A DNA stretch of 64,000 bases from Legionella israelensis (GCF_004571175.1 NZ_CP038273.1:372001-436000); one strand, 5' to 3'. Counted from the first letter of the stretch, positions 1-9,398 are shown. Notes: generated from the sequence alone by a model not told the origin. Translations and numbers: made by a program.

Positions 1-612
1 CATAAACGTGTTTATCGGGTGTATTGTGAACTGAAGCTCAATATGCGTCGTAAAGGCAAAAAACGGCTTCCTAATCGCTCACCCGAACCACTGAGTGTGC
101 CAGCATCCATTAATCAGTGTTGGTCTATGGATTTTATGTGTGATGCGTTGATGTGTGGCCGACGCTTCAGAACATTTAACATAGTAGATGATTTTAACCG
201 TGAAGTGTTGGCTATCGAAATCGATTTGAGCCTGCCTGCTCAGCGAGTGGTTCGCGTATTAGAACGTGTTGTTGCATGGCGAGGTTTGCCTGCTAAATTA
301 CGCATGGATAATGGTCCTGAATTTATCTCAAGCACATTAGCAGACTGGGCTGAAAAGCATCACGTGGCTTTAGAATTTATTAAGCCAGGTAAACCAACGC
401 AAAATTCATTTATTGAGCGATTCAATAGAACTTACCGCACGGAGATATTGGATATGTACGCGTTTAAAAATTTACAAGAAGTCAGGGAGCTGACAGAAAA
501 CTGGATAAAAGAGTACAACGACGAAAGACCCCATGATTCACTAAATGATTTAACGCCGTGGGAATATCTGGCAAAAAATCAGCCAATGAACTCTAATTTA
601 GGATGCCACTAA
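1..612 (+). CDS. IS3-family transposase OrfB (integrase core), 5' end outside window
   Basis: This is the DDE transposase of an IS3-family element. The frame is open from base 1, and the first visible residues (HKRVYRVYCELKLN) are the usual linker before the rve integrase core. Numbering from the codon at 19, the catalytic residues are D38 (WSMDFM), D97 (MDNGPEF) and E133 (FIERFNR). There are 35 residues between D97 and E133, the classical D(35)E spacing. The C-terminal YNDERPHDSLNDLTPWEY motif is intact, so the visible part looks functional. IS3 transposases are normally made by -1 frameshifting from orfA, which is not in view. The subgroup is uncertain. Confidence 0.9.
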   Translation, partial: HKRVYRVYCELKLNMRRKGKKRLPNRSPEPLSVPASINQCWSMDFMCDALMCGRRFRTFNIVDDFNREVLAIEIDLSLPAQRVVRVLERVVAWRGLPAKLRMDNGPEFISSTLADWAEKHHVALEFIKPGKPTQNSFIERFNRTYRTEILDMYAFKNLQEVRELTENWIKEYNDERPHDSLNDLTPWEYLAKNQPMNSNLGCH

Positions 613-628
613 ATATGGGGGGTTTACA
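1..628 (+). mobile_element. IS3-family insertion sequence, right part only
   Basis: The window opens inside an IS3-family element. It holds the downstream part of the transposase gene and then a G-rich stretch, ggggggtttaca at 617-628, which read in reverse (TGTAAACCCCCC) looks like an IS3-type terminal repeat beginning with TG. The left end and the orfA frame lie outside the window, so the repeat pair and target duplication cannot be verified. The reading frame after the transposase stop continues open into a gene remnant, which suggests that the insertion boundary is near 628. Confidence 0.6.
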
Positions 629-630
629 CA

Positions 631-981
631 AGTTATAAAGAAAAATTAGAACATATACAGTCACCAGAATCAAAGCTTACAGCTAAAAAAGAATTAGCAA
701 TAAAATATCTAAGCAATCTCGAGGTTGCTCAGATAGGTGAAATATTTGGATTTGATGACGGTGAATTGGATGATACCTATCATTTTGTGAAAAGAATCAC
801 TCCTGCCAATTCGAACAAACCTTTTGAAGAGAATAATACATTTGCGCTTGTTATTGAAAGCTATTATTCTGACAGGGAACCATATACTCTTTATATATCT
901 AAAGATCAATTGTTAGAATTTGCCGCTGAGCAAAATAAAATCGACTTAAAACAAGAGGATGAGAACCAATTGAATATATAG
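631..981 (+). pseudogene. 3' remnant of a gene truncated by the IS3 element
   Basis: Directly after the IS end the same reading frame stays open for about 116 codons without a plausible start. It reads SYKEKLEHIQSPESK... and ends QLNI at 981. The only start candidate inside it is a weak TTG at 766, which would give 71 residues. The part before 766 has clean codons and a helical, charged composition like the rest, so I read the whole stretch as the C-terminal fragment of a longer protein whose 5' part was cut off by the insertion. The family is not recognised. Confidence 0.5.
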
Positions 982-1109
982 GCATGTGAAGCTCAGGGAT
1001 ATACAGACGTTCTTATGACCCAACATGCTCTACATAAGCATTTTAATTATTTTTAACCTGTCGGTCTTTCGCAGAAGCATGTCATTTCCTAACTAAACTT
1101 CTAAATGCT

Positions 1110-2132
1110 TTAAAATAAATCTTCCTGCGTTAATCCTACTTTTTCTAATAAACCTCTTAATGTTTTAAGAGCTTCAACCTGAATTTGTCGAACCCGTTCG
1201 CGTGTCAGGCCGATTTCCTTGCCTACATCTTCCAAAGTGGCCTTCTCAAACCCCCGCAAACCAAAACGCCTTGCGATGACTTGCTGTTGATTTTCAGTTA
1301 ATTTATCCAGAAAAGACTCAATGTGTTGACGAAGGTTCTCATCTGTCAGTAATTCCGCGGGATTTAAGCTGTTTTCATCGGCTATAGTATCCAATATTGA
1401 TTTATTTTCATCATAACCAATGGGTGTATCCACAGATGTGACCTTTTCATTAAGACCAAGCAATTTCTCAACATCTTCAAGAGGCTTATCCACCATATCA
1501 GCAATTTCTTCAGCGGTAGGTTCATGATCCAGTTTTTGCGTTAATTGCCTTGCTGCACGTAAATAAACATTTAACTCCTTAACCACATGAATTGGCAATC
1601 GGATGGTTCTTGTCTGATTCATAATGGCACGCTCAATGGTCTGTCTTATCCACCAAGTGGCATAGGTAGAAAATCGGAAGCCCCTGTCCGGATCAAATTT
1701 CTCCACTGACTTCATAAGCCCCAAATTTCCTTCTTCTATCAGATCAAGCAATGGTAGACCACGGTTTAAGTAACGGCGAGCTATTTTAACGACAAGCCTC
1801 AAGTTGGACTCAATCATTTTTTTTCTGGCCGCTGTATTCCCTTTCAAAGCAAGACGAGCATAATGTACTTCTTCCTCAGCTGTCAAAAGCGGAGAAAATC
1901 CAATTTCACTTAAATACAATTGGGTTGCATCCATAGCTTTTGCCATTCTTTTACCTTTTTGATAAGTAGGAAATAAATCCTCATCGGTAAAATCAGGCAA
2001 ATCGTCAAGCTCACTATCCTCATCATCATTATCATTGTTATTGTTATCATCAGTCAACAAATTATCATCCGCTTCATCCCAAGCCTCATTCTTGTTTAAT
2101 TTATCTTTTGCTGACTTATCATCTGTTTGCAT
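1110..2132 (-). CDS. rpoS: RNA polymerase sigma factor RpoS (sigma-S)
   Basis: This is the stationary-phase/stress sigma factor, which in Legionella also controls the transmissive phase. The protein has 340 residues, the usual family length. Region 1.2 is at about 68-100 ([11 protein letters not shown]), region 2 at about 108-178 ([28 protein letters not shown] split over core and -10 recognition helices, then [13 protein letters not shown]), region 3 at about 185-265, and region 4 with its helix-turn-helix at about 280-333 ([19 protein letters not shown]). The N-terminus carries an unusual acidic Asp/Asn tract at residues 23-44. A GGGTGGGAAG stretch precedes the ATG. It lies downstream of nlpD, as in many gammaproteobacteria, where the rpoS promoter often sits inside nlpD. 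The promoter is not identified here. Confidence 0.97.
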   Translation of the reverse strand: MQTDDKSAKDKLNKNEAWDEADDNLLTDDNNNNDNDDEDSELDDLPDFTDEDLFPTYQKGKRMAKAMDATQLYLSEIGFSPLLTAEEEVHYARLALKGNTAARKKMIESNLRLVVKIARRYLNRGLPLLDLIEEGNLGLMKSVEKFDPDRGFRFSTYATWWIRQTIERAIMNQTRTIRLPIHVVKELNVYLRAARQLTQKLDHEPTAEEIADMVDKPLEDVEKLLGLNEKVTSVDTPIGYDENKSILDTIADENSLNPAELLTDENLRQHIESFLDKLTENQQQVIARRFGLRGFEKATLEDVGKEIGLTRERVRQIQVEALKTLRGLLEKVGLTQEDLF

Positions 2133-2208
2133 CTTCCCACCCGTTGAGTTGATTCCTAAATAGTAATAACGTAATACCCTTATTGTTGCAAGAGCAATAA
2201 AAGGTATC

Positions 2209-2949
2209 TCATCCTTTTTTCTCTAAAAAATTCAAAGGATTAACCGGCTTTCCTCTTTTTCTGATTTCAAAATGCAAACCCCTGTACCGTCTGTCAATAA
2301 TACCCATATCGGCAATAATCTGACCAGACTTAACATGCTGTCCTTCACGGACCAAATTTTTTGCATTGTTGCCATAGGCAGTGAGGAACTCACCGTTATG
2401 TTTTACAATAATTAAATTTCCATAGCCTGAAAGACCATTCCCTGCATAAGCAACAATACCGTCTGCAGAGGCTCGGATTTTATCCCCCGCTTTCCCGGCA
2501 ATATTTATACCTTTTTTCCCTTGCTGCGGAATAAACGAAGCAGCGATTTGTCCTCGTACCGGCCACATCCAGAAAGATGTCCTTGAATGAGAACTTGCTA
2601 ATACCTTTGATTTCGACCTGAATATGCTTTTTTTCTTTTTTTCTGGTTTTTTTAGTTTTTTGGGATACTTACTAGCTGCTGAAAACTGTAGTTTCAGCTT
2701 TTGTCCGACGTATAATGAGTATGGATGTTTTAATTGATTGACATCAGCCAGATCATGATAATCCTTATCATATTTGAATGCAATGGCATACAAAGTATCA
2801 CCTTTTTTAACTGTATATGTTTTTTCATGAATAGAGTAAGGCTGCCATTTCAACTCTTCAATAGGAGCCGGTACGTCTCGTTCGCTACAAGCTCCCAGTA
2901 ATGGAAGCAAAAACAAGGATAGCCATGTCCTGCTTTTGATGAGCATCAT
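2209..2949 (-). CDS. nlpD: NlpD-type lipoprotein, murein hydrolase activator (LysM + M23-like)
   Basis: This outer-membrane lipoprotein should stimulate an N-acetylmuramyl-L-alanine amidase (AmiC type) during cell separation. The 246-residue protein has a signal peptide ending in the lipobox LLGAC with Cys21, a LysM peptidoglycan-binding domain at about 44-88 ([13 protein letters not shown]), a Lys-rich linker and an M23-like domain at about 145-245. The M23 metal ligands are degenerate: the HxxxD motif is replaced by GINIAG and the final motif is LHFEIR without a second His. This is typical of activators such as E. coli NlpD rather than active peptidases. It is followed by rpoS with a gap of about 75 bp. 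Confidence 0.93.
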   Translation of the reverse strand: MMLIKSRTWLSLFLLPLLGACSERDVPAPIEELKWQPYSIHEKTYTVKKGDTLYAIAFKYDKDYHDLADVNQLKHPYSLYVGQKLKLQFSAASKYPKKLKKPEKKKKSIFRSKSKVLASSHSRTSFWMWPVRGQIAASFIPQQGKKGINIAGKAGDKIRASADGIVAYAGNGLSGYGNLIIVKHNGEFLTAYGNNAKNLVREGQHVKSGQIIADMGIIDRRYRGLHFEIRKRGKPVNPLNFLEKKG

Positions 2950-2957
2950 GCATTATC

Positions 2958-3542
2958 TCAATATAACCATTTCATGATTAAAAAAACAATAACAAAAACA
3001 ATAACCGATGACCATCCTATAACATCGATATATTTACCGAGGCCATTATGAAGTTTTGCACCGTAAAGATACATAATGGTGGATACCAGATAAAAACGAA
3101 GTCCTCGTCCTATAATCGATGCCAGCAGAAAAGGAAAAAAGGCCATTTGTAACGCGCCTGCGGCTATAGTAAATAATTTGTACGGTATGGGTGAAAAACC
3201 GGCCAGAAAAATCATCCAGACACCATAATATTGAAACCAGCTAACGACCTGTTGGTAACTGTCTTCGTAATGAAAATACACGAGATAAGTATAAATAAAT
3301 TTTATACTGAACCAACCGATACAATAACCAAGAATTCCACCAATCACTGAAAAAAGTGTCGTTATTAAAGCATATTGCCAGGCTTTTTCAGGCTTTGCCA
3401 GTCCCATGGATAACAGCATAACATCGGGGGGAATGGGGAAAAAAGAAGACTCGGCAAAAGAAACTGCCGCTAGATAATAAGGCGCGTGCCTATGTTGTGA
3501 CCATGCAATGGTTTTTTGATAAAGTGTCGAAAAAAATTTCAT
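2958..3542 (-). CDS. YqaA/DedA-like inner-membrane protein
   Basis: A polytopic membrane protein of 194 residues from the SNARE-associated/VTT (DedA) superfamily, closest in pattern to YqaA. The features supporting this are the early [16 protein letters not shown] segment, the [11 protein letters not shown] glycine-rich helix and the [17 protein letters not shown] segment, which are the family's re-entrant hallmarks. Members are linked to lipid or lipid-carrier transport; the exact substrate is unknown. I start it at the ATG at 3542, which overlaps the surE stop as ATGA and so implies translational coupling. A start nine codons further upstream is possible but would lengthen the overlap. Confidence 0.85.
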   Translation of the reverse strand: MKFFSTLYQKTIAWSQHRHAPYYLAAVSFAESSFFPIPPDVMLLSMGLAKPEKAWQYALITTLFSVIGGILGYCIGWFSIKFIYTYLVYFHYEDSYQQVVSWFQYYGVWMIFLAGFSPIPYKLFTIAAGALQMAFFPFLLASIIGRGLRFYLVSTIMYLYGAKLHNGLGKYIDVIGWSSVIVFVIVFLIMKWLY

Positions 3543-4300
3543 GATAAATGATTCATTCCATTTAACCATATCGAAAGCTGATCAAAAATCTTGTAATAAG
3601 TCATATCCAGATGCAGGGGAGTAATAGACACAAAATTCTGACTAATGGCATAAAAATCAGTTCCGGGCCCGGCATCCGCTTCCAATCCGGGGGGACCAAT
3701 CCAGTAAATGGGCCGACCTCTCGGATCATATTCCTTGATCACAGGCTCAGCACTATGGCGAGTACCGAGTCGTGTAACCTGTAGTCCTTTGAGTTTTTCA
3801 TAAGGTAAATCAGGAACATTCACATTAAGAATGGTTTGTGAGGGCAGTTTATTTTCACTCAGTTTTTCAACCAACTGGCGCGCAACTCTGCCGGCAGTAT
3901 CATAGTGTTGAATATTATTGCCCACGACAGAGATTGCTATCGCGGGCAAGCCTAGATAACGACCTTCCATAGCAGCGGCCACTGTGCCGGAATATAAAAT
4001 ATCATCTCCCAGGTTGGCACCATCATTAATCCCTGATATCACCATATCAGCAACGGAATCAAAAAAACCTGTTAATCCCAAATGCACACAGTCTGTCGGT
4101 GTCCCTTCCACACTATAATGGCCATTATCCATCTGTCGCACACGCAAAGGGCGAGTCAAAGTCAAAGAATTGCTAGCGCCGCTTCGATTTCTATCCGGTG
4201 CAATAACATCTATATCAGCAACAGTGGATAACTCATTAGCCAGAGCACGAATTCCAGGAGCTAATACACCATCATCATTGCTGACCAATATTCGCATCAT
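3539..4300 (-). CDS. surE: 5'/3'-nucleotidase SurE
   Basis: A cytoplasmic nucleoside monophosphate phosphatase (survival protein) usually found next to nlpD and rpoS. The protein is 253 residues. The N-terminal metal-binding motif ILVSNDDGV has D9 and D10, and the signature segment [25 protein letters not shown] is present in full over about residues 90-114, as are the TPTDCVHLG and NVNVP motifs. Two adjacent ATG codons (4300 and 4297) could start it. The first overlaps the stop codon of the upstream lipoprotein gene as TAATG. The usual partner pcm is absent; a YqaA-type gene takes its place downstream. Confidence 0.96.
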   Translation of the reverse strand: MMRILVSNDDGVLAPGIRALANELSTVADIDVIAPDRNRSGASNSLTLTRPLRVRQMDNGHYSVEGTPTDCVHLGLTGFFDSVADMVISGINDGANLGDDILYSGTVAAAMEGRYLGLPAIAISVVGNNIQHYDTAGRVARQLVEKLSENKLPSQTILNVNVPDLPYEKLKGLQVTRLGTRHSAEPVIKEYDPRGRPIYWIGPPGLEADAGPGTDFYAISQNFVSITPLHLDMTYYKIFDQLSIWLNGMNHLS

Positions 4301-4683
4301 TACCTCTCAGGAGATTCAAACAATTTAACCATAATCAATCGATCAGCCAGCTCCTGCTGTTTTTTCTGCAATGCATCCTGTATCTCCTGTTTATTTTCAG
4401 GATTATTTTTTAACTGCTCCTTTTTTTGAGCAATTTGCTGTTGTAACTCTAATATTTTATTTCCAAATTTTTGTGGATTGGCCTGTAATTGGGAGGCCAG
4501 TTCATTAAATGTAAGCGCGATGCTTTTCAATTGGGAGCAACTAACATATCTGGGGGATTGATTTGGACAGCCCATTAAGGCTTTTTGCAACTCTTCAGGA
4601 TGAGCTTGATAATATTGTTTATCTTTAACTGCACAGGCCGTCATTATTAATGCTAATAATGATATTATCAAGTGCCTTTTCAT
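4300..4683 (-). CDS. small lipoprotein, EexN-like
   Basis: A 127-residue predicted lipoprotein. The signal sequence [17 protein letters not shown] ends with a lipobox-like MTAC (Cys17). The mature part begins [20 protein letters not shown], a pattern (YYxxHPEE...C...C) shared with small EexN-type lipoproteins annotated as entry-exclusion proteins in Legionella and conjugative elements. A long Gln/Lys-rich helix with coiled-coil character follows (about 65-120). It is coupled to surE through overlapping stop and start codons. The EexN resemblance rests on the motif only. The position in a conserved rpoS/nlpD/surE cluster argues against a plasmid function. Confidence 0.75.
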   Translation of the reverse strand: MKRHLIISLLALIMTACAVKDKQYYQAHPEELQKALMGCPNQSPRYVSCSQLKSIALTFNELASQLQANPQKFGNKILELQQQIAQKKEQLKNNPENKQEIQDALQKKQQELADRLIMVKLFESPER

Positions 4684-4865
4684 CTGTTTACCTCATGCTG
4701 ACTACAATAAGTTTTGGATATTACCACCTGTTAAACGTTAAAGCCATGTTGATAGCTATTTTCACAACAATTCACTGATACAATCACCTGTTTTTTTATT
4801 TGAGCAAATTCTTAAAAAACAATAAAATATAAGTTATACACATCCGAACAGGTCTTTAAAAAATC

Positions 4866-6584
4866 ATGCTCAGATTCGAGGTTAAATGCGATGAAAAAAC
4901 TGGGGAACGTTTCATTGAAACTTCTCTTGCCGGAAAGCCATTATTAACAACACCCCAATTAAATAAGGGTACAGCTTTCACCAATGAAGAACGAAAAGAG
5001 TTTGGCTTACTTGGCAAATTACCTCATCATGTTGAAACTCTGGATCAACAAGTTAAGCGCGCTTATCTTCAGTATTCAAGCTATACCACTCGATTACAGC
5101 AAAATATTTACTTAAATAATCTTCATGACAAAAATCAGATTCTTTTTTATAAACTTTTAAGCCGTCATCTAAGCGAAATGCTGCCAACGATTTATACTCC
5201 TATTGTAGGTACTGCTGTCAAACGATTCAGCCATGAATATCGTCAACCTCGCGGGTTATATATTGCCCATACAGATAAAAATCAGATTGCTGAAATCCTC
5301 AGCAACCGCTCCAATCCAGAAATAGATCTTATTGTCGTAACGGATGGTGAAGGCGTTTTAGGGATAGGCGATCAAGGTATTGGAGGCATGGATATACCAG
5401 TGGCGAAACTGATGGTTTATAGCCTTTGTGGAGGTATTGATCCGACACGCACTTTACCCGTATTTCTCGACGTGGGTACAAATAATCAAGAATTACTTAA
5501 TGACCCCCTTTATCTCGGCTGCAGACATCCTCGAATCAGCAGCGATCAATACGATGCCTTTATTCATAGTTTTGTCGATGAGGTTCATAAACAATTTCCA
5601 AATGCCTTCCTTCACTGGGAAGATTTCGGCCGTGGTAATGCCAGACGAATTCTGGATCAGTTTAAAGATGAAATCTGCACATTTAATGATGACATTCAAG
5701 GCACAGGGGCCGTCACCTTATCCGCCCTGCTTGCAGCTTGTGATATTACGGGTATTAATATAGAAAATCACCGAATTGTTGTCTTTGGTGCAGGTTCCGC
5801 AGGTACAGGCATCAGTGAACAGATCATTGACGCCATGATGCAAAGAGGTTTGACTGCTGAAGAAGCCTATCAACGTTTCTGGTTAATAGATCGTCAGGGT
5901 TTGTTATTGGAAAATGATTCTGATTTAACGGAATCACAACGATCTTTTGCACGAAAAATAAAAGATATTGCAGACTGGCCTATCCATGAAAAAAGTGCCC
6001 CTTCTCTGACGGATACCGTTAGACAGGTTAAACCGACAATATTAATTGGTTGCTCTGCTCAAACGGGTGCTTTCTCCCAGGACATCATAGAAACCATGAC
6101 AGCCACTTGCGAGCGCCCGATTATATTTCCTTTATCCAACCCCGATGAAAAATGCGAAGCGAAACCTGCCGACATTTTATCCTGGAGCCAAGGGAAAGCG
6201 TTGATTGCCACAGGTACAGCATTTTCCCCAGTGGAATATCAGAATCGAATGGTGCAAGTCGCCCAATGCAACAATGCCCTGGTCTTTCCTGGAATTGGAT
6301 TAGGTGTATTAGCCGTACGGGCAAGCCGTCTAAGTAAAACCATGATTTGGGCCGCTTCGCAAGCATTAAGTGAATTTGCACCGAGCAAAAAGGACAGTTT
6401 TCTTCCTCTTCTTCCTTCTCTGGACGATGCACAAGCTGTGGCCCAACATATTGCTGTGGCCGTAGCGCGTTGTGCAATTAATGAAGGTTTGGCTCAATGT
6501 AACCAGGACAAGAATTTGGAAAAACTCATTCAGGATCTTTACTGGAAACCACGTTATTTACCTTTTAAACGCATACAGGAATGA
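4866..6584 (+). CDS. maeA: NAD-dependent malic enzyme
   Basis: It catalyses oxidative decarboxylation of malate to pyruvate with NAD, linking the TCA cycle to pyruvate, which suits an amino-acid-consuming bacterium. The 572 residues match the large MaeA/SfcA family. Visible motifs are MLPTIYTPIVGTAV, VTDGEGVLGIGDQG followed by GGMDIPVAKL, the metal/substrate site FNDDIQGTGAV, the Rossmann motif VFGAGSAGTGI and FPLSNP. The start ATG at 4866 has no strong ribosome-binding site (the upstream is AT-rich), but the N-terminus aligns with the family length. It stands alone, facing a convergent inhibitor gene 12 bp beyond its end. Confidence 0.95.
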   Translation: MLRFEVKCDEKTGERFIETSLAGKPLLTTPQLNKGTAFTNEERKEFGLLGKLPHHVETLDQQVKRAYLQYSSYTTRLQQNIYLNNLHDKNQILFYKLLSRHLSEMLPTIYTPIVGTAVKRFSHEYRQPRGLYIAHTDKNQIAEILSNRSNPEIDLIVVTDGEGVLGIGDQGIGGMDIPVAKLMVYSLCGGIDPTRTLPVFLDVGTNNQELLNDPLYLGCRHPRISSDQYDAFIHSFVDEVHKQFPNAFLHWEDFGRGNARRILDQFKDEICTFNDDIQGTGAVTLSALLAACDITGINIENHRIVVFGAGSAGTGISEQIIDAMMQRGLTAEEAYQRFWLIDRQGLLLENDSDLTESQRSFARKIKDIADWPIHEKSAPSLTDTVRQVKPTILIGCSAQTGAFSQDIIETMTATCERPIIFPLSNPDEKCEAKPADILSWSQGKALIATGTAFSPVEYQNRMVQVAQCNNALVFPGIGLGVLAVRASRLSKTMIWAASQALSEFAPSKKDSFLPLLPSLDDAQAVAQHIAVAVARCAINEGLAQCNQDKNLEKLIQDLYWKPRYLPFKRIQE

Positions 6585-6596
6585 GTCCAACCAGTT

Positions 6597-6998
6597 TCAA
6601 TCTTGTGTTTTTGTTTCTGTATCTGGCATTCCAGACTGATTGAAATAGACATTGACTTCTTTCAAAGTCCCTTCATTTTCTTTTTCCCACGGTCTGGCAT
6701 ATTGAAAAAGCATGGTTGTTTTATCGGGGTATTCCTTACCTTTACGTAAAACAAATTTGAACTGAGTATGCCCACCCGCCCCCATTAAATTGGTTTTTTC
6801 TCGCTCATAATATGTTCTTTCCAAATTAAGGAGTGATTTGTCATAATTTTTAACTGTCCACTGATAACCTGTGGTTGGATTGGAAGCCAAGCTCACGATA
6901 AAGAATTTTTTTTGCCGATCAACGTTTAACGTCATGCTATTTTCAGCCTGAACACATACAGCCGCTAAACATAACCCTATTATGGCCAAATATCTCAT
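6597..6998 (-). CDS. chagasin-like (I42) cysteine-protease inhibitor, exported
   Basis: A 133-residue protein with a signal peptide (about 1-18, AAVCVQA then EN) and a chagasin/ICP fold. The three inhibitory loops are recognisable: L4-type NPTTGYQW at 40-47, the GAGG loop at 73-76 and RPWE at 102-105. Family members block papain-like proteases of clan CA. A bacterial periplasmic or secreted version may protect against host or self proteases. A weak ribosome-binding site GGAGAG lies before the ATG. It is interesting that a papain-like protein is encoded elsewhere in this window (27361-28659), but nothing ties the two together directly. Confidence 0.88.
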   Translation of the reverse strand: MRYLAIIGLCLAAVCVQAENSMTLNVDRQKKFFIVSLASNPTTGYQWTVKNYDKSLLNLERTYYEREKTNLMGAGGHTQFKFVLRKGKEYPDKTTMLFQYARPWEKENEGTLKEVNVYFNQSGMPDTETKTQD

Positions 6999-7050
6999 TG
7001 TTTCTCTCCTCTCCTGATTCTCCTGATCATTATCTATTCTCCAAGATGAT

Positions 7051-7368
7051 TCAAGGCGCTCGTTTTGCCGTTATTTCCTTAACTCGACCGTTTTCAAAAA
7101 TCACTTCATAGCGAAATTCCAAGGAAGAACGTTGATATATCCATATTTCTCTTTTTTTGCTTGTCGCACCAATCAGATAACCGGCAGGATTATAAAGCGG
7201 CACTGTTTCTTCAATTACCAGCTTATCCAAAGGTTCACCACATTTATTTTCTACATCATAATAAGTATCACCTTCATAAACCAGTTTCTGGGAACATCTC
7301 ATTGCATTAGCCGGTAACGCCAATAACATAAAAATAAGAAATATAAACAAACAGACTCTGGCATACAT
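7051..7368 (-). CDS. exported DUF2845-type protein
   Basis: A 105-residue secreted protein. I start it at 7368 because AAGGA sits 8 bases upstream of that ATG, whereas the longer frame (to 7443) adds a non-signal-like N-terminus. The signal peptide is about 1-22 (LLALPANA). The mature part contains MRCSQKLVYEGD, a CGEP motif at 43-46 and WIYQRSSLEFRYEVIFENGRVKEI, which is the DUF2845 pattern (short beta-rich periplasmic protein resembling the OmpA-associated SmpA/BamE type fold). Function is unknown. Confidence 0.8.
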   Translation of the reverse strand: MYARVCLFIFLIFMLLALPANAMRCSQKLVYEGDTYYDVENKCGEPLDKLVIEETVPLYNPAGYLIGATSKKREIWIYQRSSLEFRYEVIFENGRVKEITAKRAP

Positions 7369-7504
7369 AATAAATCCTTGTACTTTATCCCTGTACTTTA
7401 ATTGTAGGAATAGAATATAAGTACCGTATATTAAGCGTAGCATGAAGTAATTATTTTTGTTTACTGAAAAGACTGAGGGAACTTTTTAAATCATCCAATA
7501 AATA

Positions 7505-7649
7505 ACTCATGTTACGCAGCACAGTATTTTTTAGAAGATTTGGACGCATTTTGGAATTTTAAAGCGCAGTTTACATGAAGTAAATGAGCATTTGAAATTG
7601 CAAAAATGCGTCCAAAGAGGCAAAAAAGACGAAGCAGCGTAACATGAGT
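7505..7649. mobile_element. 145-bp palindromic MITE sharing its ends with the IS at 19862-21014
   Basis: The termini are ACTCATGTTACGC at 7505-7517 and its exact complement at 7637-7649. Inside, a second perfect inverted pair, TTTGGACGCATTTT (7539-7552) and AAAATGCGTCCAAA (7603-7616), continues the palindrome, and most of the sequence can fold into one long hairpin. No coding capacity is present. The 13 terminal bases are identical to those of the complete IS4-superfamily element downstream, which suggests mobilisation in trans by its transposase. CAATAAA occurs just outside both ends (7496-7502 and 7650-7656), but an exact abutting target duplication is not evident. Confidence 0.75.
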
Positions 7650-7658
7650 CAATAAAAC

Positions 7659-9398
7659 TTAATGTTTACCCGCCTGATAAGCACAATAGTCTTTCTTAAG
7701 TTCGTCTTTCGCCTCATCGTGAAGATTGATACCAAATTTTGTAATAAACCTCAAAGTAGATTTCATATAATGATACTTAGCTTTTGTCATCTGTAGGACA
7801 ATGCTTTTAGCCGCATATTCTGGTTTTTGTGATTTCTCTAATATTTTCTTTTTACTACTCCCTTTAAATTGCGAAGAAAAAACTTCTTCTTCAGGAATAA
7901 AAGGCTTGTTTTTTAATAAACAACGCATCACGTAATAATATGAATGTAAATCCTGATAGCTAAACTGCTCTTCTACGGTATGACTATATAAATCCCTTTC
8001 TTTAATGCGAGATAATTTTGGATCATGAATTTTCGCTAAGAAGCTGTTTTGATTATTCTTTTTTGTGTTAACACAACTGAAAGATAAGGTGGCTGAGAAA
8101 AAAATCAAGGTAAGGCTTAAAGCAAATGCAAAGGCTAGAGGGCCTCCAGTGAACAGACAGAGCATTGATAACCCACCTCCTAATAATAAAATACCGCTCA
8201 AAACAGAAGTCATTTTTTTATGGGAATAGGCATAATATGCCGCCGGACGCAGAACATATCGAAACGGAATCATCAAGCCATAATAAACAGCAGCGCGTCC
8301 TAAAGAATAAAGCCATAAATTACGGTGCTTATTTTTTATATTCTCCTCTTCAACATCGTATAATTTAAATTCCGTCTCTGCAAAACCGGCATAATTCAAA
8401 GGATGATCGACAAATCCATTAGGGCCTTTTTTATCTTTTGGGGGAATAACTTTAATGAACAACCAATCTTTTTTCCAGATGCCAAAACGGGAAACAGGAT
8501 CATCAGCCTGCTGCTGGACAATGACCAAGGGCTTGGAATCCATCAAATCCCAATGATCATACGCGGGAGCACCATAAGGATACAAACCTGGTGGATTCAA
8601 TGCATCCACCCTCGATATATATTCTCCTTTATCTATCGCCAATTGTAAGGCAAGAGCACCGCCTAAGCTTATGCCACAAACATGTATTTTCTCCTTTTGT
8701 TTTTGTAACCAGTTAAAAATACGTTTTCTACCGCTTTGATATAAAGAAAATCCAGCAGTATGAAAGGCTTGCATATCGGTATTAATCTGAGTCCAGAAGC
8801 CCTGGCCTGCTGGATATGTTGTCCCCATGAAAATCAAATGAGATTCCGCTTGTGTGTTGAAAATAGGTTCAAGCCCATAAGCGAAAACCCGATCCTGCTC
8901 TTGTATAGCGATGGTTTTCCAGCCATATCTCGGTGTTAATTCAATGGGTACAACTTTATATTCAATTTTTTGCCAAGAACCATTCACCCATTGCGGAATG
9001 TGGAAAGATTCATAAGGAGTAATATCTGAATAAGGAAGCAAACTTAAACAATTGCTTAAATACAATTGTACCTGCCTATATTGTTGTCTATTTAAACGAG
9101 CTTGCTTTAATTGCTGATAGAGATAATCAAAACCTTCCTGAAATGCCTGGCGCATGCCTATTAAAAATTCCCGGTCACGAGAAATGAAAACAGCATGGAA
9201 TAATCGCCAGGATGAAAGTTGCCTCCAATCATCGCGCCACCCCATCATTAATATTCGTAACGCATTTCGTGAAATTATTTTCGCATGATGAGCCGAATTC
9301 TCTTTTGTTAAAGGTTCAAAATCTGAATCAACAAAAAAGTGTAATTCATATCCACCTGCATATATTCCTTTTTCAAACATATTCCTTTGCCTTTTCAT
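7659..9398 (-). CDS. large lipase-like protein with membrane hairpin; candidate Dot/Icm substrate
   Basis: A 579-residue protein without a signal peptide. The central part has the nucleophile-elbow motif GISLGG at 242-247 (Ser244), followed at plausible spacing by ADDPVS (Asp299/300) and VDHPLNY (His332), so an alpha/beta-hydrolase triad is likely. Two adjacent hydrophobic segments at about 397-419 and 420-442 would form a membrane hairpin, followed by a charged C-terminal domain of about 135 residues ending in AKDELKKDYCAYQAGKH. This arrangement is common among Legionella effectors acting on host membranes, but the effector role is inference. The ATG at 9380 has a better ribosome-binding site (AAAGG...AAAGG) than the one at 9398, so six residues may be missing from the true N-terminus. 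No close family is named. Confidence 0.75.
   Translation of the reverse strand: MKRQRNMFEKGIYAGGYELHFFVDSDFEPLTKENSAHHAKIISRNALRILMMGWRDDWRQLSSWRLFHAVFISRDREFLIGMRQAFQEGFDYLYQQLKQARLNRQQYRQVQLYLSNCLSLLPYSDITPYESFHIPQWVNGSWQKIEYKVVPIELTPRYGWKTIAIQEQDRVFAYGLEPIFNTQAESHLIFMGTTYPAGQGFWTQINTDMQAFHTAGFSLYQSGRKRIFNWLQKQKEKIHVCGISLGGALALQLAIDKGEYISRVDALNPPGLYPYGAPAYDHWDLMDSKPLVIVQQQADDPVSRFGIWKKDWLFIKVIPPKDKKGPNGFVDHPLNYAGFAETEFKLYDVEEENIKNKHRNLWLYSLGRAAVYYGLMIPFRYVLRPAAYYAYSHKKMTSVLSGILLLGGGLSMLCLFTGGPLAFAFALSLTLIFFSATLSFSCVNTKKNNQNSFLAKIHDPKLSRIKERDLYSHTVEEQFSYQDLHSYYYVMRCLLKNKPFIPEEEVFSSQFKGSSKKKILEKSQKPEYAAKSIVLQMTKAKYHYMKSTLRFITKFGINLHDEAKDELKKDYCAYQAGKH

Noticed and set aside
4300-4683. Calling the small lipoprotein a conjugative entry-exclusion protein
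   Set aside because: Only the short N-terminal motif resembles EexN, and the gene is embedded in a core rpoS-nlpD-surE cluster.
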